Shown: one piece after another, positions 36,029 to 44,920 of the stretch | Numbering within the stretch: the stretch's first letter is position 1 | How the letters are laid out: every line of letters starts with the position of its first letter | From: Candidatus Methylopumilus planktonicus | GTDB taxonomy: Bacteria > Pseudomonadota > Gammaproteobacteria > Burkholderiales > Methylophilaceae | Length of the DNA: 64,000 bases | Assembly: GCF_006364715.1 (NCBI RefSeq) | Contig: NZ_CP040984.1 | Span: 558,001-622,000 of the forward strand | Direction: 5' to 3' | Made by a program: the position numbers and the translations under genes | The notes under the pieces: generated by a model | Database searches by the model: none | What the model was told of the DNA's origin: nothing | Seen by the model: the letters and a program-made list of their open reading frames with translations, nothing else

Positions 36029-37279
36029 ATGAATCTTACCGATTGGCTAGGGTACATCGAATCAATTCATCCATCTACGATTGACCTCACACTAGAGCGC
36101 ATCAAGATTGTTATTGAGCGTTTAAATTTAGACATTTCTTTTCCTATTCTTACTGTTGGCGGCACTAATGGCAAAGGCTCTACTTGTAGCATTCTAGAAT
36201 CTATATATAGAGAAGCTGGTTATAAAGTTGCTTGTTATACCTCGCCACATTTTTTAAATTTTAATGAGCGCATTAAAATTCAAACTCTTGCTGTTTCGGA
36301 TGAAGTTATTTGTGAGGCATTTTCAAGAATTGAATCAGCAAGAGAAGACGTAACACTTACATACTTCGAATACGGGACAATTGCCGCTATGATTATTTTT
36401 TCAGAGGCCCATGTAGACGTTGCTATTCTAGAAGTAGGTTTAGGAGGCAGATTAGATGCTGTAAATGTTTTTGATGCCGATTGTGCCATTGTCACAACTG
36501 TTGATCTTGATCATATGGATTATTTAGGGCACACAAGAGAAGCTATTGGATTCGAGAAAGCGGGCATTTACCGTACTGAAAAGACTTCTATTTGTGGCGA
36601 CTTCGATCCGCCGCAATCTTTAATAAAGCATGCTGAATTAATTCATGCTGATTTAAAAATTATAGGTAAAGATTTTGGTTATGAAGCCCATCATGATTCG
36701 TTTGATTTTTTAATTGATTCAACTTTTGTAATGAACCTACCCTTGCCTAAATTACAAGGTGATTTTCAGTTAGCCAATGCAACAAATGCACTTATGGCAG
36801 TTAAAGCTATGGAAGATAAATTGCCTTTAACTGAAATTTCAATTCAAAAGGGAATTACATTGACTTTATTACCAGGCAGATTTCAGGAGGTCAAAAAAAT
36901 GCCTTCTTTGATTCTTGATGTAGCTCACAACCCGCAGGCTGCAAGATCTTTAAGTCACAACCTCAAAACGCATGTTGTGCTTGGTAAAACAATTGCAGTA
37001 TTCTCGATACTTAAAGACAAAGATATTTTTGGTGTCATTAATGAATTAAATCTTGATATTGATGATTGGTTTATTGCAGAAATTCAGAACGAGAGGGCTG
37101 CAAGTATTGAAAATATTTCCAATACTATTCAAAAAATTAATCTATCTGCTCATATAGAGGCATTTAAGAATATACAAGAAGCTTATCAATTTGCATCCAA
37201 GGAAGTCACGAGAAATGATAGAATAATTGTATTCGGTTCTTTCTTTGCCGTTGCAGATATTATGAAAATTATTTCCTAA
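36029..37279 (+). CDS. folC: folylpolyglutamate / dihydrofolate synthase
   Basis: Mur-ligase-family enzyme that adds glutamate to dihydropteroate and to folates; important in a folate-dependent C1 metabolism. ATP loop VGGTNGKGSTCSILES, YTSPHFLNFNERI, VDLDHMDYLGHTREAIGFEKAGI and LDVAHNPQAARSL are family motifs. I prefer the ATG at 36029 (416 residues) to a TTG at 36014, because MNLTDWLGYIESIHPSTIDL is the usual N-terminus. Followed three bases later by the SPOR-domain gene. Confidence 0.95.
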   Translation: MNLTDWLGYIESIHPSTIDLTLERIKIVIERLNLDISFPILTVGGTNGKGSTCSILESIYREAGYKVACYTSPHFLNFNERIKIQTLAVSDEVICEAFSRIESAREDVTLTYFEYGTIAAMIIFSEAHVDVAILEVGLGGRLDAVNVFDADCAIVTTVDLDHMDYLGHTREAIGFEKAGIYRTEKTSICGDFDPPQSLIKHAELIHADLKIIGKDFGYEAHHDSFDFLIDSTFVMNLPLPKLQGDFQLANATNALMAVKAMEDKLPLTEISIQKGITLTLLPGRFQEVKKMPSLILDVAHNPQAARSLSHNLKTHVVLGKTIAVFSILKDKDIFGVINELNLDIDDWFIAEIQNERAASIENISNTIQKINLSAHIEAFKNIQEAYQFASKEVTRNDRIIVFGSFFAVADIMKIIS

Positions 37280-37282
37280 ACT

Positions 37283-37801
37283 ATGAGCGAAGACAACTCA
37301 ATACAACCTCAAGAAGACAAACTGATTAGTCAGGCTAAAAAAAGACTCCTTGGCGCAAGTGTCATTTTATTTATTCTTCTTATCTCAGCTCCTTTTGTTT
37401 TAAAAAATCGTAATGAAGAAGGACCTACCGAGCCTATTAAAATTTCAATGGAAAGTAGCCCTGAAATTGTTGACGTAAATGTTGAAAGCATTAAACTGCC
37501 AGAGACTAAACAAGAGATTCTAGAATCATCAGGCTCCCAAATTAAAAAAGAAGCAGTAATACTCCCTAGTAGTGGTATGTATATTCAGTTTGGTATTTTT
37601 TCAGATAATGAAAAAATTCAAGCCCTTCAGCAAAAATTAAATCAATTAAACATTCAAACTAAAAGTGAAGCGATCAAAGTTAATGGCGCGGATAAGGTGA
37701 GATTGATTACCGATGAATTTAAAACTGAAGCTTTGGCAAAAGAAACATTACTTAAAATTAAGAATGCAGGAATCCCCGGCATTATCAAGAAGACTAGTTA
37801 A
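37283..37801 (+). CDS. SPOR-domain membrane protein (DedD-like)
   Basis: 172 residues. A short cytoplasmic N-terminus is followed by one transmembrane helix (about 23-41), a periplasmic linker and a C-terminal SPOR domain (about 95-170; YIQFGIFSDNEKIQALQQKL). SPOR domains bind denuded peptidoglycan at the septum, and DedD has this position between folC and cvpA in many proteobacteria. The stop TAA and the cvpA ATG share one base. Confidence 0.88.
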   Translation: MSEDNSIQPQEDKLISQAKKRLLGASVILFILLISAPFVLKNRNEEGPTEPIKISMESSPEIVDVNVESIKLPETKQEILESSGSQIKKEAVILPSSGMYIQFGIFSDNEKIQALQQKLNQLNIQTKSEAIKVNGADKVRLITDEFKTEALAKETLLKIKNAGIPGIIKKTS

Positions 37802-38298
37802 TGACTTTTGTTGATTATGGTTTCTTCATTACCATTGTCATCTCTTCTCTTCTAGGTTGTTATCGTGGGTTTATTCGCGAACTTCTTTCCATCATTGCTT
37901 GGTTTTTTGCTTTCTACTTAGCGCAATCTTTTTCTCCCATACTAGCTTCCAAATTACATTGGATTGATACTGAATCATTTCGTGATTTAATTGCTTATTT
38001 TCTGATTTTTATATCTGTTCTTGTTTCGTCCATGGGTGTCATTGCTATCTTGAATAAATTTATTAAATATACCGGACTAACACTTCCTAATATTTTATTA
38101 GGTGGCATGTTTGGACTTCTTCGCGCCCTCCTTATTGGGCTTGTCTGTCATTTTGTTATTCAGTCAACCTCATTTGAAAAAAATTCTGCTTGGCAAGATG
38201 CCTTGATTAAACCTTATTTTGAGTCTTTTACAGCTATGGTGGATGTTTATTTGCCACTTGATATCCTTAAGCATGTAAAATATTCACAACGAACATAA
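37801..38298 (+). CDS. cvpA: CvpA family membrane protein
   Basis: 165 residues with about four transmembrane helices. VDYGFFITIVISSLLGCYRGFIRELLSIIAW is the family signature. CvpA was linked to colicin V export in E. coli and is widely found directly before purF. Its biochemical role is not settled. Overlaps the upstream SPOR gene by one base. Confidence 0.92.
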   Translation: MTFVDYGFFITIVISSLLGCYRGFIRELLSIIAWFFAFYLAQSFSPILASKLHWIDTESFRDLIAYFLIFISVLVSSMGVIAILNKFIKYTGLTLPNILLGGMFGLLRALLIGLVCHFVIQSTSFEKNSAWQDALIKPYFESFTAMVDVYLPLDILKHVKYSQRT

Positions 38299-38313
38299 TT
38301 TTAAGGCGCTGAA

Positions 38314-39843
38314 ATGTGTGGAATCCTTGGAATAGTCGGCAAAAATCCTGTTAATCAGCTACTTTATGATGGCTTATTAGTCCTCCAGCATCGGGGTCAA
38401 GATGCTGCTGGTATTGTCACCTGTGACGGCAATACTTTTTTCATGCACAAAAATAATGGTCTTGTGAAAGATGTATTTCATACACGCCATATGCGAAATC
38501 TTATCGGTAATGCAGGTATTGCACATGTCCGTTATCCCACAGCAGGCTCCTCTTCAGCTGCAGAAGCCCAACCATTTTATGTAAATTCACCCTTTGGAAT
38601 TGTCTTAGGACATAACGGTAATTTAACAAATGCCGAAAAGCTTAAAGAAGATATTTTTAGACAAGACCTTCGTCATATTAATACCACATCAGATTCAGAA
38701 GTTTTACTTAATGTGTTGGCGCATGAAATTGAGCAATCAGCAAAGAGCACTTTACTTAATAGTGACGTTGTTTTCGACGCTGTCACTTCGGTTCATAAGC
38801 GATGCAAAGGAGCATATGCTGTAGTTTCAATGATTGCTAATTTTGGACTTCTTGCATTTAGAGACCCTCACGGTATTCGCCCACTTGTGATCGGTAAACA
38901 TGAAACCCCACAAGGTATTGAATACATGGTGGCATCTGAAAGTGTTGCAATTGATGTATTAGGATTTAAATTAGTAAGGGATGTAGAGCCGGGTGAAGCG
39001 GTCTTCATTGATATGAATGGTAATTTTTATTCTAAACAATGCGCAAAACCTAATCATCATCCGTGTATATTCGAGTATGTCTATCTTGCAAGGCCTGACT
39101 CTGTAATCGATGGTATTTCAGTCTATCAAACACGACTTAATATGGGTAAGACATTAGCGCAAAAAATTAAAAAAGCTTGGGCTCATTTAGATATCGATGT
39201 TGTAATTCCCATTCCTGATACTAGTAGGCCAAGCGCTTTACAGCTCGCACTCGAATTAGGTCTAGATTATCGTGAAGGTTTTATTAAAAATCGCTATATT
39301 GGTCGTACGTTTATCATGCCTGGTCAAGCATTAAGAGAAAAATCAGTACGACAAAAACTTAATCCTATTAAAATAGAATTCCAAGATAAGAATGTGCTTT
39401 TGGTAGATGATTCGATTGTTCGAGGTACAACATCAAAAGAGATTGTTCAGATGGCTAGAGAGGCGGGCGCTAAAAAAGTTTATTTAGTGTCAGCAGCGCC
39501 ACCTGTCAGATTTCCTAATGTTTATGGTATTGACATGCCATCACGAAATGAATTACTAGCACCCAATAAAACAGACGAAGAAATTCGAGAAGAAATTGGT
39601 GCAGATGAATTAATTTATCAAGACCTTGATGCGCTTATTGAGAACATTGCATCGATTAATCCAAAACTTAAAAAATTTGATGCTTCTTGTTTTGATGGCA
39701 AATATATTACAGGCGATATTGATGAATATTATTTAAAAAATATCGAAACGCTTCGTGCTGATTCTAATATGTCTGACAAGCCATCAAATGGCAGCATACA
39801 AATGGATTTAAATTTAATTAAAGATGAAGAAGAAGCAGTTTAA
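38314..39843 (+). CDS. purF: amidophosphoribosyltransferase
   Basis: First committed step of purine synthesis: glutamine plus PRPP gives phosphoribosylamine. 509 residues. Cys2 of MCGILGIVGKN is the glutaminase nucleophile, exposed by removal of Met with no propeptide. The PRPP loop is VLLVDDSIVRGTTSKEIV. The start and position after cvpA are standard. It is followed by the riboswitch region of metZ rather than by a gene. Confidence 0.97.
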   Translation: MCGILGIVGKNPVNQLLYDGLLVLQHRGQDAAGIVTCDGNTFFMHKNNGLVKDVFHTRHMRNLIGNAGIAHVRYPTAGSSSAAEAQPFYVNSPFGIVLGHNGNLTNAEKLKEDIFRQDLRHINTTSDSEVLLNVLAHEIEQSAKSTLLNSDVVFDAVTSVHKRCKGAYAVVSMIANFGLLAFRDPHGIRPLVIGKHETPQGIEYMVASESVAIDVLGFKLVRDVEPGEAVFIDMNGNFYSKQCAKPNHHPCIFEYVYLARPDSVIDGISVYQTRLNMGKTLAQKIKKAWAHLDIDVVIPIPDTSRPSALQLALELGLDYREGFIKNRYIGRTFIMPGQALREKSVRQKLNPIKIEFQDKNVLLVDDSIVRGTTSKEIVQMAREAGAKKVYLVSAAPPVRFPNVYGIDMPSRNELLAPNKTDEEIREEIGADELIYQDLDALIENIASINPKLKKFDASCFDGKYITGDIDEYYLKNIETLRADSNMSDKPSNGSIQMDLNLIKDEEEAV

Positions 39844-39888
39844 TGATAAGCGTTTCTTGACGTATTTTTTTTATCGTGCATAATTGAA

Positions 39889-39957
39889 CTGCGCTGATTT
39901 GAGTGATAAAGTTATTTCTCAGCTTGCGGGCGCGTTAAAAATACAGCTAAAGCGAGG
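39889..39957 (+). ncRNA. SAM-II-type riboswitch aptamer upstream of metZ
   Basis: S-adenosylmethionine-sensing leader. The core GCGCTGATTT (39891-39900), GCTTGC (39922-39927), GCGCG (39930-39934), TTAAAA, and CAGCTAAAG (39944-39952) matches the conserved parts of SAM-II in order. P1 pairs GCGC 39891-39894 with 39930-39933. The pseudoknot pairs CTTGC (39923-39927) with GCGAG (39952-39956). An extra hairpin (39901-39920, GAG...CTC) sits in the loop. The next gene, metZ, is in methionine synthesis, which fits repression by SAM. SAM-V shares this core and is the main alternative. Confidence 0.85.
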
Positions 39958-39962
39958 TCTGT

Positions 39963-39995
39963 CCCGTTTTAGTTTTTTGTGAAACGGGTTTTTTT
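39963..39995 (+). terminator. intrinsic terminator between SAM aptamer and metZ
   Basis: CCCGTTT (39963-39969) pairs with AAACGGG (39982-39988), followed by seven T residues. It lies 6 bases after the aptamer and 23 bases before metZ, so it could be the regulated expression platform or could end purF transcripts. No obvious anti-terminator pairing with the aptamer was found by eye. Confidence 0.85.
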
Positions 39996-40018
39996 GTGCC
40001 CAAAAAAGGTAACAGATT

Positions 40019-41191
40019 ATGAATAACGATCCATGGAAATATGATACACAAGCGATTCGGGCTGGCTCATTACGATCTGAGTTCGGTGAGAATTCTGAGG
40101 CTATCTTTTTAACTTCAAGCTATGTGTTTGATTCATCTGCCCAAGCTGCTGCTAGATTTGCGGGTACTGAGCCTGGCAATATCTATTCTCGATTTACGAA
40201 TCCTACAGTCACAATGTTTCAAGATCGCCTCGCAGCTATGGAAGGTAGTGAAGCATGTGTAGCGACTTCAAGCGGCATGTCAGCTATTTTGGCAATCATT
40301 ATGGGCCTATGTTCTACTGGGGAACATATCGTGGCCTCTCGAAGTATTTTTGGTACTACCGTACAACTCTTTAGTAATATTTTAAAGCGCTGGGGTTTGG
40401 AGATTACTTTTGTATCGCTCACCAATCTTAATGAGTGGGAAGATGCTATCCAAAAAAACACAAAACTTTTTTTTGTAGAGACCCCGTCTAATCCATTGAC
40501 TGAAGTGACCGACATCAATGCTCTTTCAAAAATTGCACATCAAAAAGATATTAAATTGATTGTGGATAATTGTTTTTGTTCGCCTGCGCTTCAAAGACCC
40601 TTGTTATTGGGCGCCGACATTATTATTCATTCTGCTACTAAGTATCTTGATGGACAGGGGCGTTGTTTAGGAGGCGCAGTATTGGCAGATAAAAAAACGA
40701 TTGAGCCGATTTACCAATTCCTAAGGTCAGCAGGACCTACAATGAGCGCATTTAATGCCTGGGTTTTTTTAAAGGGTTTAGAAACGTTATCTGTTCGCAT
40801 GGACGCTCATTCTAAGAATGCACTTCATTTAGCTTCTTGGCTTGAGTCGCAGCCCCAGATCGATCGTGTTTACTATCCCGGATTAGCCTCTCATCCGCAG
40901 CATAAACTTGCTTTAACACAGCAAAAAACGGGCGGAGCTATTGTGTCTTTTGAGGTAAAAGGTGGGCAAAAAGAGGCATGGAGCTTAATTGATTCAACTC
41001 GATTGATCTCGATTACTGCTAATTTAGGAGATGTTAAATCTACAATTACACATCCGACAACAACGACACATTCAAGAGTCAGCCCTGAAGAGCGTCAAAA
41101 AGCTGGCATCAAGGACAATCTTGTTAGAATCGCTGTAGGCCTTGAGGATATAGAGGACCTAAAAGCTGATTTGTCTAGTCTTTCGCGCTAA
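40019..41191 (+). CDS. metZ: O-succinylhomoserine sulfhydrylase
   Basis: PLP enzyme making homocysteine directly from sulfide and O-succinylhomoserine, using the sulfide produced by the cys operon in this window. 390 residues. The PLP lysine is Lys208 in IIHSATKYLDGQGR; YSRFTNPTVTMFQDRLAAMEG and the closing LVRIAVGLEDIEDLKADL are typical of the Cys/Met metabolism family. The family is certain. MetZ over MetB or MetC rests on position after purF and overall motif resemblance. Preceded by a SAM-II-type riboswitch. Confidence 0.93.
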   Translation: MNNDPWKYDTQAIRAGSLRSEFGENSEAIFLTSSYVFDSSAQAAARFAGTEPGNIYSRFTNPTVTMFQDRLAAMEGSEACVATSSGMSAILAIIMGLCSTGEHIVASRSIFGTTVQLFSNILKRWGLEITFVSLTNLNEWEDAIQKNTKLFFVETPSNPLTEVTDINALSKIAHQKDIKLIVDNCFCSPALQRPLLLGADIIIHSATKYLDGQGRCLGGAVLADKKTIEPIYQFLRSAGPTMSAFNAWVFLKGLETLSVRMDAHSKNALHLASWLESQPQIDRVYYPGLASHPQHKLALTQQKTGGAIVSFEVKGGQKEAWSLIDSTRLISITANLGDVKSTITHPTTTTHSRVSPEERQKAGIKDNLVRIAVGLEDIEDLKADLSSLSR

Positions 41192-41199
41192 AAAATACC

Positions 41200-41237
41200 T
41201 TTAGCAGGGCATAAATACAGCCCTGCTACATGCTAAA
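41200..41237 (+). terminator. hairpin between metZ and gyrA, with competing arm
   Basis: AGCAGGGC (41203-41210) pairs with GCCCTGCT (41220-41227), a perfect 8-bp stem with a nine-base loop. TTTAGCA (41200-41206) can instead pair with TGCTAAA (41231-41237). On the plus strand there is no U-tract, so termination strength is uncertain. It lies 11 bases after the metZ stop. Confidence 0.5.
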
Positions 41238-41277
41238 ATTTGGGTAGTTTTCTACTTAAATTATCGATCTAAATCCT

Positions 41278-43827
41278 ATGAATCAATTTGCTAAAGAAAC
41301 CATCCCAATCAGCCTTGAAGATGAGATGAAACGCTCTTATCTTGACTACGCCATGAGCGTCATTGTTGGACGAGCACTTCCAGATGTCAGAGACGGATTA
41401 AAGCCTGTTCACCGTCGTGTACTTTTTGCGATGCATGAACTTAATAACGACTTTAATAAACCTTATAAAAAATCAGCGCGTATTGTCGGTGATGTGATTG
41501 GTAAATACCATCCACATGGTGATACAGCTGTGTACGATACGATTGTTCGTATGGCGCAGGATTTTAGCTTGCGATATATGTTAGTCGATGGTCAGGGAAA
41601 TTTTGGCTCAGTGGATGGCGATAATGCTGCTGCTATGAGATATACGGAAATCCGTATGTCTAAAATTGCACATGAGCTTTTAGAAGATATTGATAAAGAG
41701 ACAGTAAATTTCGGTCCTAATTATGACGGCTCTGAACAAGAACCTCTTATTATGCCGGCGCGTATTCCAAATCTTCTTATCAACGGAAGCTCTGGTATTG
41801 CTGTGGGCATGGCGACCAATATTCCACCTCATAATTTAAATGAAGTTGTAAATGCGTGTTTATTACTGCTAGAAAAACCTGAGTCATCGATTGATGCATT
41901 GATTAAATTAATACCAGCACCAGATTTCCCTACAGCCGGGATCATTCATGGCACTTCAGGCGTTAAAGAAGGCTACAGAACAGGTCGTGGTCGTGTTGTT
42001 ATGCGGGGAAGAACGCACGTTGAAAAGCTCGATAAAGGTAACCGTGAAGCATTAATCGTTGATGAACTTCCGTATCAAGTTAACAAAAAAACATTCATCG
42101 AGAAGATTGCTGAACTTGTAAACGATAAAAAGATTGAAGGCATTTCAGATTTAAGAGATGAGTCAGACAAATCAGGTATGCGTGTTGTGATTGAATTAAA
42201 GCGCGGAGAGAATCCTGATGTTGTTTTAAATAATCTTTATAAGCAAACACAGCTTCAAGATAGTTTTGGTATGAACATGGTAGCGCTCATTGATGGCCAG
42301 CCAAAACTTCTTAACTTAAAACAAATTTTAGATGCCTTTTTAAGGCACCGTCGTGAAGTTACTACAAGAAAAACTGTATTTGAATTAAGAAAAGCACGCG
42401 AACGTGGCCACATGTTAGAAGGTTTAGCAGTCGCATTAGCTAACGTCGATGAAATGATTAAAATTATCAAGGCTGCTCCAACACCGCCAGATGCTAAGAG
42501 AGAATTGATAGCGCGCACATGGAAATCTTCTGTTGTAGAGGCGATGTTGAATGGTGCTGCCATGGAGTTTTCTAGACCTGAAGGATTGTCTAAAGAATTT
42601 GGATTGACTGATTCAGGCTATAAGTTATCAGATGTTCAAGCACAAGAAATTCTGCAATTAAGATTACAACGCTTAACAGGGTTAGAACAAGAAAAAATTG
42701 TTAATGAATATAAAGAGATTATGAATGTTATTACAGATTTTCTTGATATTTTAGCAACACCTGCAAGAGTCACTGCAATTATCGTCGATGAATTGAAGGT
42801 GATTAAAGATCAATATGGTGACAAACGTCGAAGTGAAATTGTAGAGAATGCTTTAGATTTATCCACTGAAGATTTAATTACACCTGAGGATGTAGTCGTC
42901 ACACTTTCTCATACAGGCTATATTAAATCACAAGTGTTAGATGAGTATCGTGCCCAAAAAAGAGGTGGCAGAGGCAAGCAAGCAGCAACGACAAAAGATG
43001 ATGATTTTATCGATAAAATGTTTGTAGCAAATACACACGATAATATTCTATGTTTTTCAAGTCGTGGACAAGTGTATTGGTTAAAAGTTTACGAGGTTCC
43101 ACAGGGCAGTCGCACAAGTCGTGGTAAACCTATTGTTAATTTATTCCCTCTCCAAGAGGGTGAAAAAATTAATGCGATTCTTCCTATTAAAGAATTTGAT
43201 GATAAGCATTATATTTTTATGGCCACTGCATTAGGTACAGTTAAAAAAACACCGCTTACAGATTTTTCAAATCCACGTAAGTCAGGCATCATCGCAATTA
43301 ATCTCGATGATAATGACTTTTTAATTGGCGCTGAAATTACTGACGGATCCAACGATATTGTTTTAGTCTCAAATGGCGGTAAAGCTGTTTGGTTTGACGA
43401 AGAAGATGTAAGGAGTATGGGTCGAAATACTCGAGGTGTTCGTGGTATGAAATTACAAGAAGACCAACAAGTGCTATCCCTTCTTATCGCAAGCGATGAT
43501 CAACAATCTATGTTAGTTGCAACTGAAAATGGCTATGGAAAACGAACTGTTTTATCTGACTTTAGACATTCTGGTCGAGCCACACAAGGTGTTAAAGCGA
43601 TTCAAGTAAGTGAACGTAATGGCCTTGTTGTTGCTGCAAAACTTGTGAACGACGAAGATGAGATTATGTTGATTACGACAGGTGGTGTACTTATTCGAAC
43701 ACGTGTAAGTGAAATTCGCGAATTAGGTCGTGCGACTCAAGGCGTCACATTAATTAATTTAGGTGAGAATGAAAAATTATCAGGCCTCGAGAAGATTGTA
43801 GAAGCTGATGAAGATTTAGAGGGATAG
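41278..43827 (+). CDS. gyrA: DNA gyrase subunit A
   Basis: Breakage-rejoining subunit of gyrase. 849 residues. The catalytic tyrosine is Tyr122 in AAAMRYTEIRMSKIA. The quinolone-determining region reads HPHGDTAVYDT, with Thr83 and Asp87 by direct count; Thr at 83 is the natural state in several proteobacteria. The C-terminal beta-pinwheel begins near residue 530 and contains the GyrA box KRGGRGK. It is followed by serC with 13 bases between, the common beta/gammaproteobacterial order. Confidence 0.98.
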   Translation: MNQFAKETIPISLEDEMKRSYLDYAMSVIVGRALPDVRDGLKPVHRRVLFAMHELNNDFNKPYKKSARIVGDVIGKYHPHGDTAVYDTIVRMAQDFSLRYMLVDGQGNFGSVDGDNAAAMRYTEIRMSKIAHELLEDIDKETVNFGPNYDGSEQEPLIMPARIPNLLINGSSGIAVGMATNIPPHNLNEVVNACLLLLEKPESSIDALIKLIPAPDFPTAGIIHGTSGVKEGYRTGRGRVVMRGRTHVEKLDKGNREALIVDELPYQVNKKTFIEKIAELVNDKKIEGISDLRDESDKSGMRVVIELKRGENPDVVLNNLYKQTQLQDSFGMNMVALIDGQPKLLNLKQILDAFLRHRREVTTRKTVFELRKARERGHMLEGLAVALANVDEMIKIIKAAPTPPDAKRELIARTWKSSVVEAMLNGAAMEFSRPEGLSKEFGLTDSGYKLSDVQAQEILQLRLQRLTGLEQEKIVNEYKEIMNVITDFLDILATPARVTAIIVDELKVIKDQYGDKRRSEIVENALDLSTEDLITPEDVVVTLSHTGYIKSQVLDEYRAQKRGGRGKQAATTKDDDFIDKMFVANTHDNILCFSSRGQVYWLKVYEVPQGSRTSRGKPIVNLFPLQEGEKINAILPIKEFDDKHYIFMATALGTVKKTPLTDFSNPRKSGIIAINLDDNDFLIGAEITDGSNDIVLVSNGGKAVWFDEEDVRSMGRNTRGVRGMKLQEDQQVLSLLIASDDQQSMLVATENGYGKRTVLSDFRHSGRATQGVKAIQVSERNGLVVAAKLVNDEDEIMLITTGGVLIRTRVSEIRELGRATQGVTLINLGENEKLSGLEKIVEADEDLEG

Positions 43828-43840
43828 CTTTTAATTCATC

Positions 43841-44917
43841 ATGAAATATTCTTATAACTTCTCAGCCGGTCCAGCTGTATTACCCAAGTCAGTGATGCTT
43901 CGAGCGCAAGCTGAAATGATTGATTGGCATGATACAGGATTGTCTGTGATGGAAATGTCACACCGTGGCAAGCATTACATGTCGATCTTTGAGAAAGTGG
44001 AAAGTGATTTTAGATCGCTTTTTAATGTACCTAAAAATTACAAGGTACTTTTTCTTCAAGGTGGTGCGATTGCTCAAAATTCAATGGTGCCTTTGAACCT
44101 TCTCAATGGAAAAAAAGCTAATTATGTTGTGAGTGGTTATTGGTCTAAACGCACTTACCAAGACGCTCTTCCTTTTGGTGACATGTCTATCGCTGCTTCT
44201 TCTGAATCGATTGGTTACGCGAAAGCCCCAGATCTAAACGATTGGAAGATAGATCCTTCAGCTTCATACGTCCACTTCTGCTCTAATGAAACGATACATG
44301 GCGTTGAATATTTTGATATGCCATCTATTAAGACGATTCCAGTCATTGCCGATATGTCGTCTCACATCCTTTCAAGACCAGTTGATATTAGTCAATTTGG
44401 AGTTATTTATGCTGGTGCGCAAAAAAATATTGGCCCTGCAGGTCTTACAATTGTAATTGTTAGAGATGATTTATTAGAAGTGGCTTCACCATTAACACCC
44501 TCCGTTTTCAACTGGAAGACGCAAGCTGAGAATCAATCTATGATTAATACACCGACGACTTATAGTATTTATATGGCTGGCCTAGTGTTTGAGTGGTTAA
44601 TTGAACTCGGTGGCCTTAGTGCGATTGAAAAGCAAAATATTAAAAAAGCTGAATTGTTGTATAACTATATCGATTCAACAGATTTCTACACAAATCCTAT
44701 TGATATCAAAAACCGTTCGCGTATGAACGTACCATTTAGAATTCAAAATGAGGATTTACATGCTTCTTTTGTAACAGGTGCTGAAAATTTAGGTATGATC
44801 GGTTTAAAAGGCCATCGTCTTGTAGGTGGCATTAGGGCTTCAATCTACAATGCTATGCCGATTGAAGGTATTCAAGTTCTAGTTGATTACATGAAAGATT
44901 TTGAAAAGTCGCACTAA
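43841..44917 (+). CDS. serC: phosphoserine aminotransferase
   Basis: PLP enzyme of serine synthesis, also acting in pyridoxine synthesis. 358 residues. YNFSAGPAVLPKSVM opens the protein, and the PLP lysine is Lys195 in YAGAQKNIGPAG. Followed by pheA after three bases. Confidence 0.97.
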   Translation: MKYSYNFSAGPAVLPKSVMLRAQAEMIDWHDTGLSVMEMSHRGKHYMSIFEKVESDFRSLFNVPKNYKVLFLQGGAIAQNSMVPLNLLNGKKANYVVSGYWSKRTYQDALPFGDMSIAASSESIGYAKAPDLNDWKIDPSASYVHFCSNETIHGVEYFDMPSIKTIPVIADMSSHILSRPVDISQFGVIYAGAQKNIGPAGLTIVIVRDDLLEVASPLTPSVFNWKTQAENQSMINTPTTYSIYMAGLVFEWLIELGGLSAIEKQNIKKAELLYNYIDSTDFYTNPIDIKNRSRMNVPFRIQNEDLHASFVTGAENLGMIGLKGHRLVGGIRASIYNAMPIEGIQVLVDYMKDFEKSH

Positions 44918-44920
44918 TAT

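Noticed and set aside
42255..42563. 102-codon minus-strand frame within gyrA
   Set aside because: Shadow of a highly conserved coding region.
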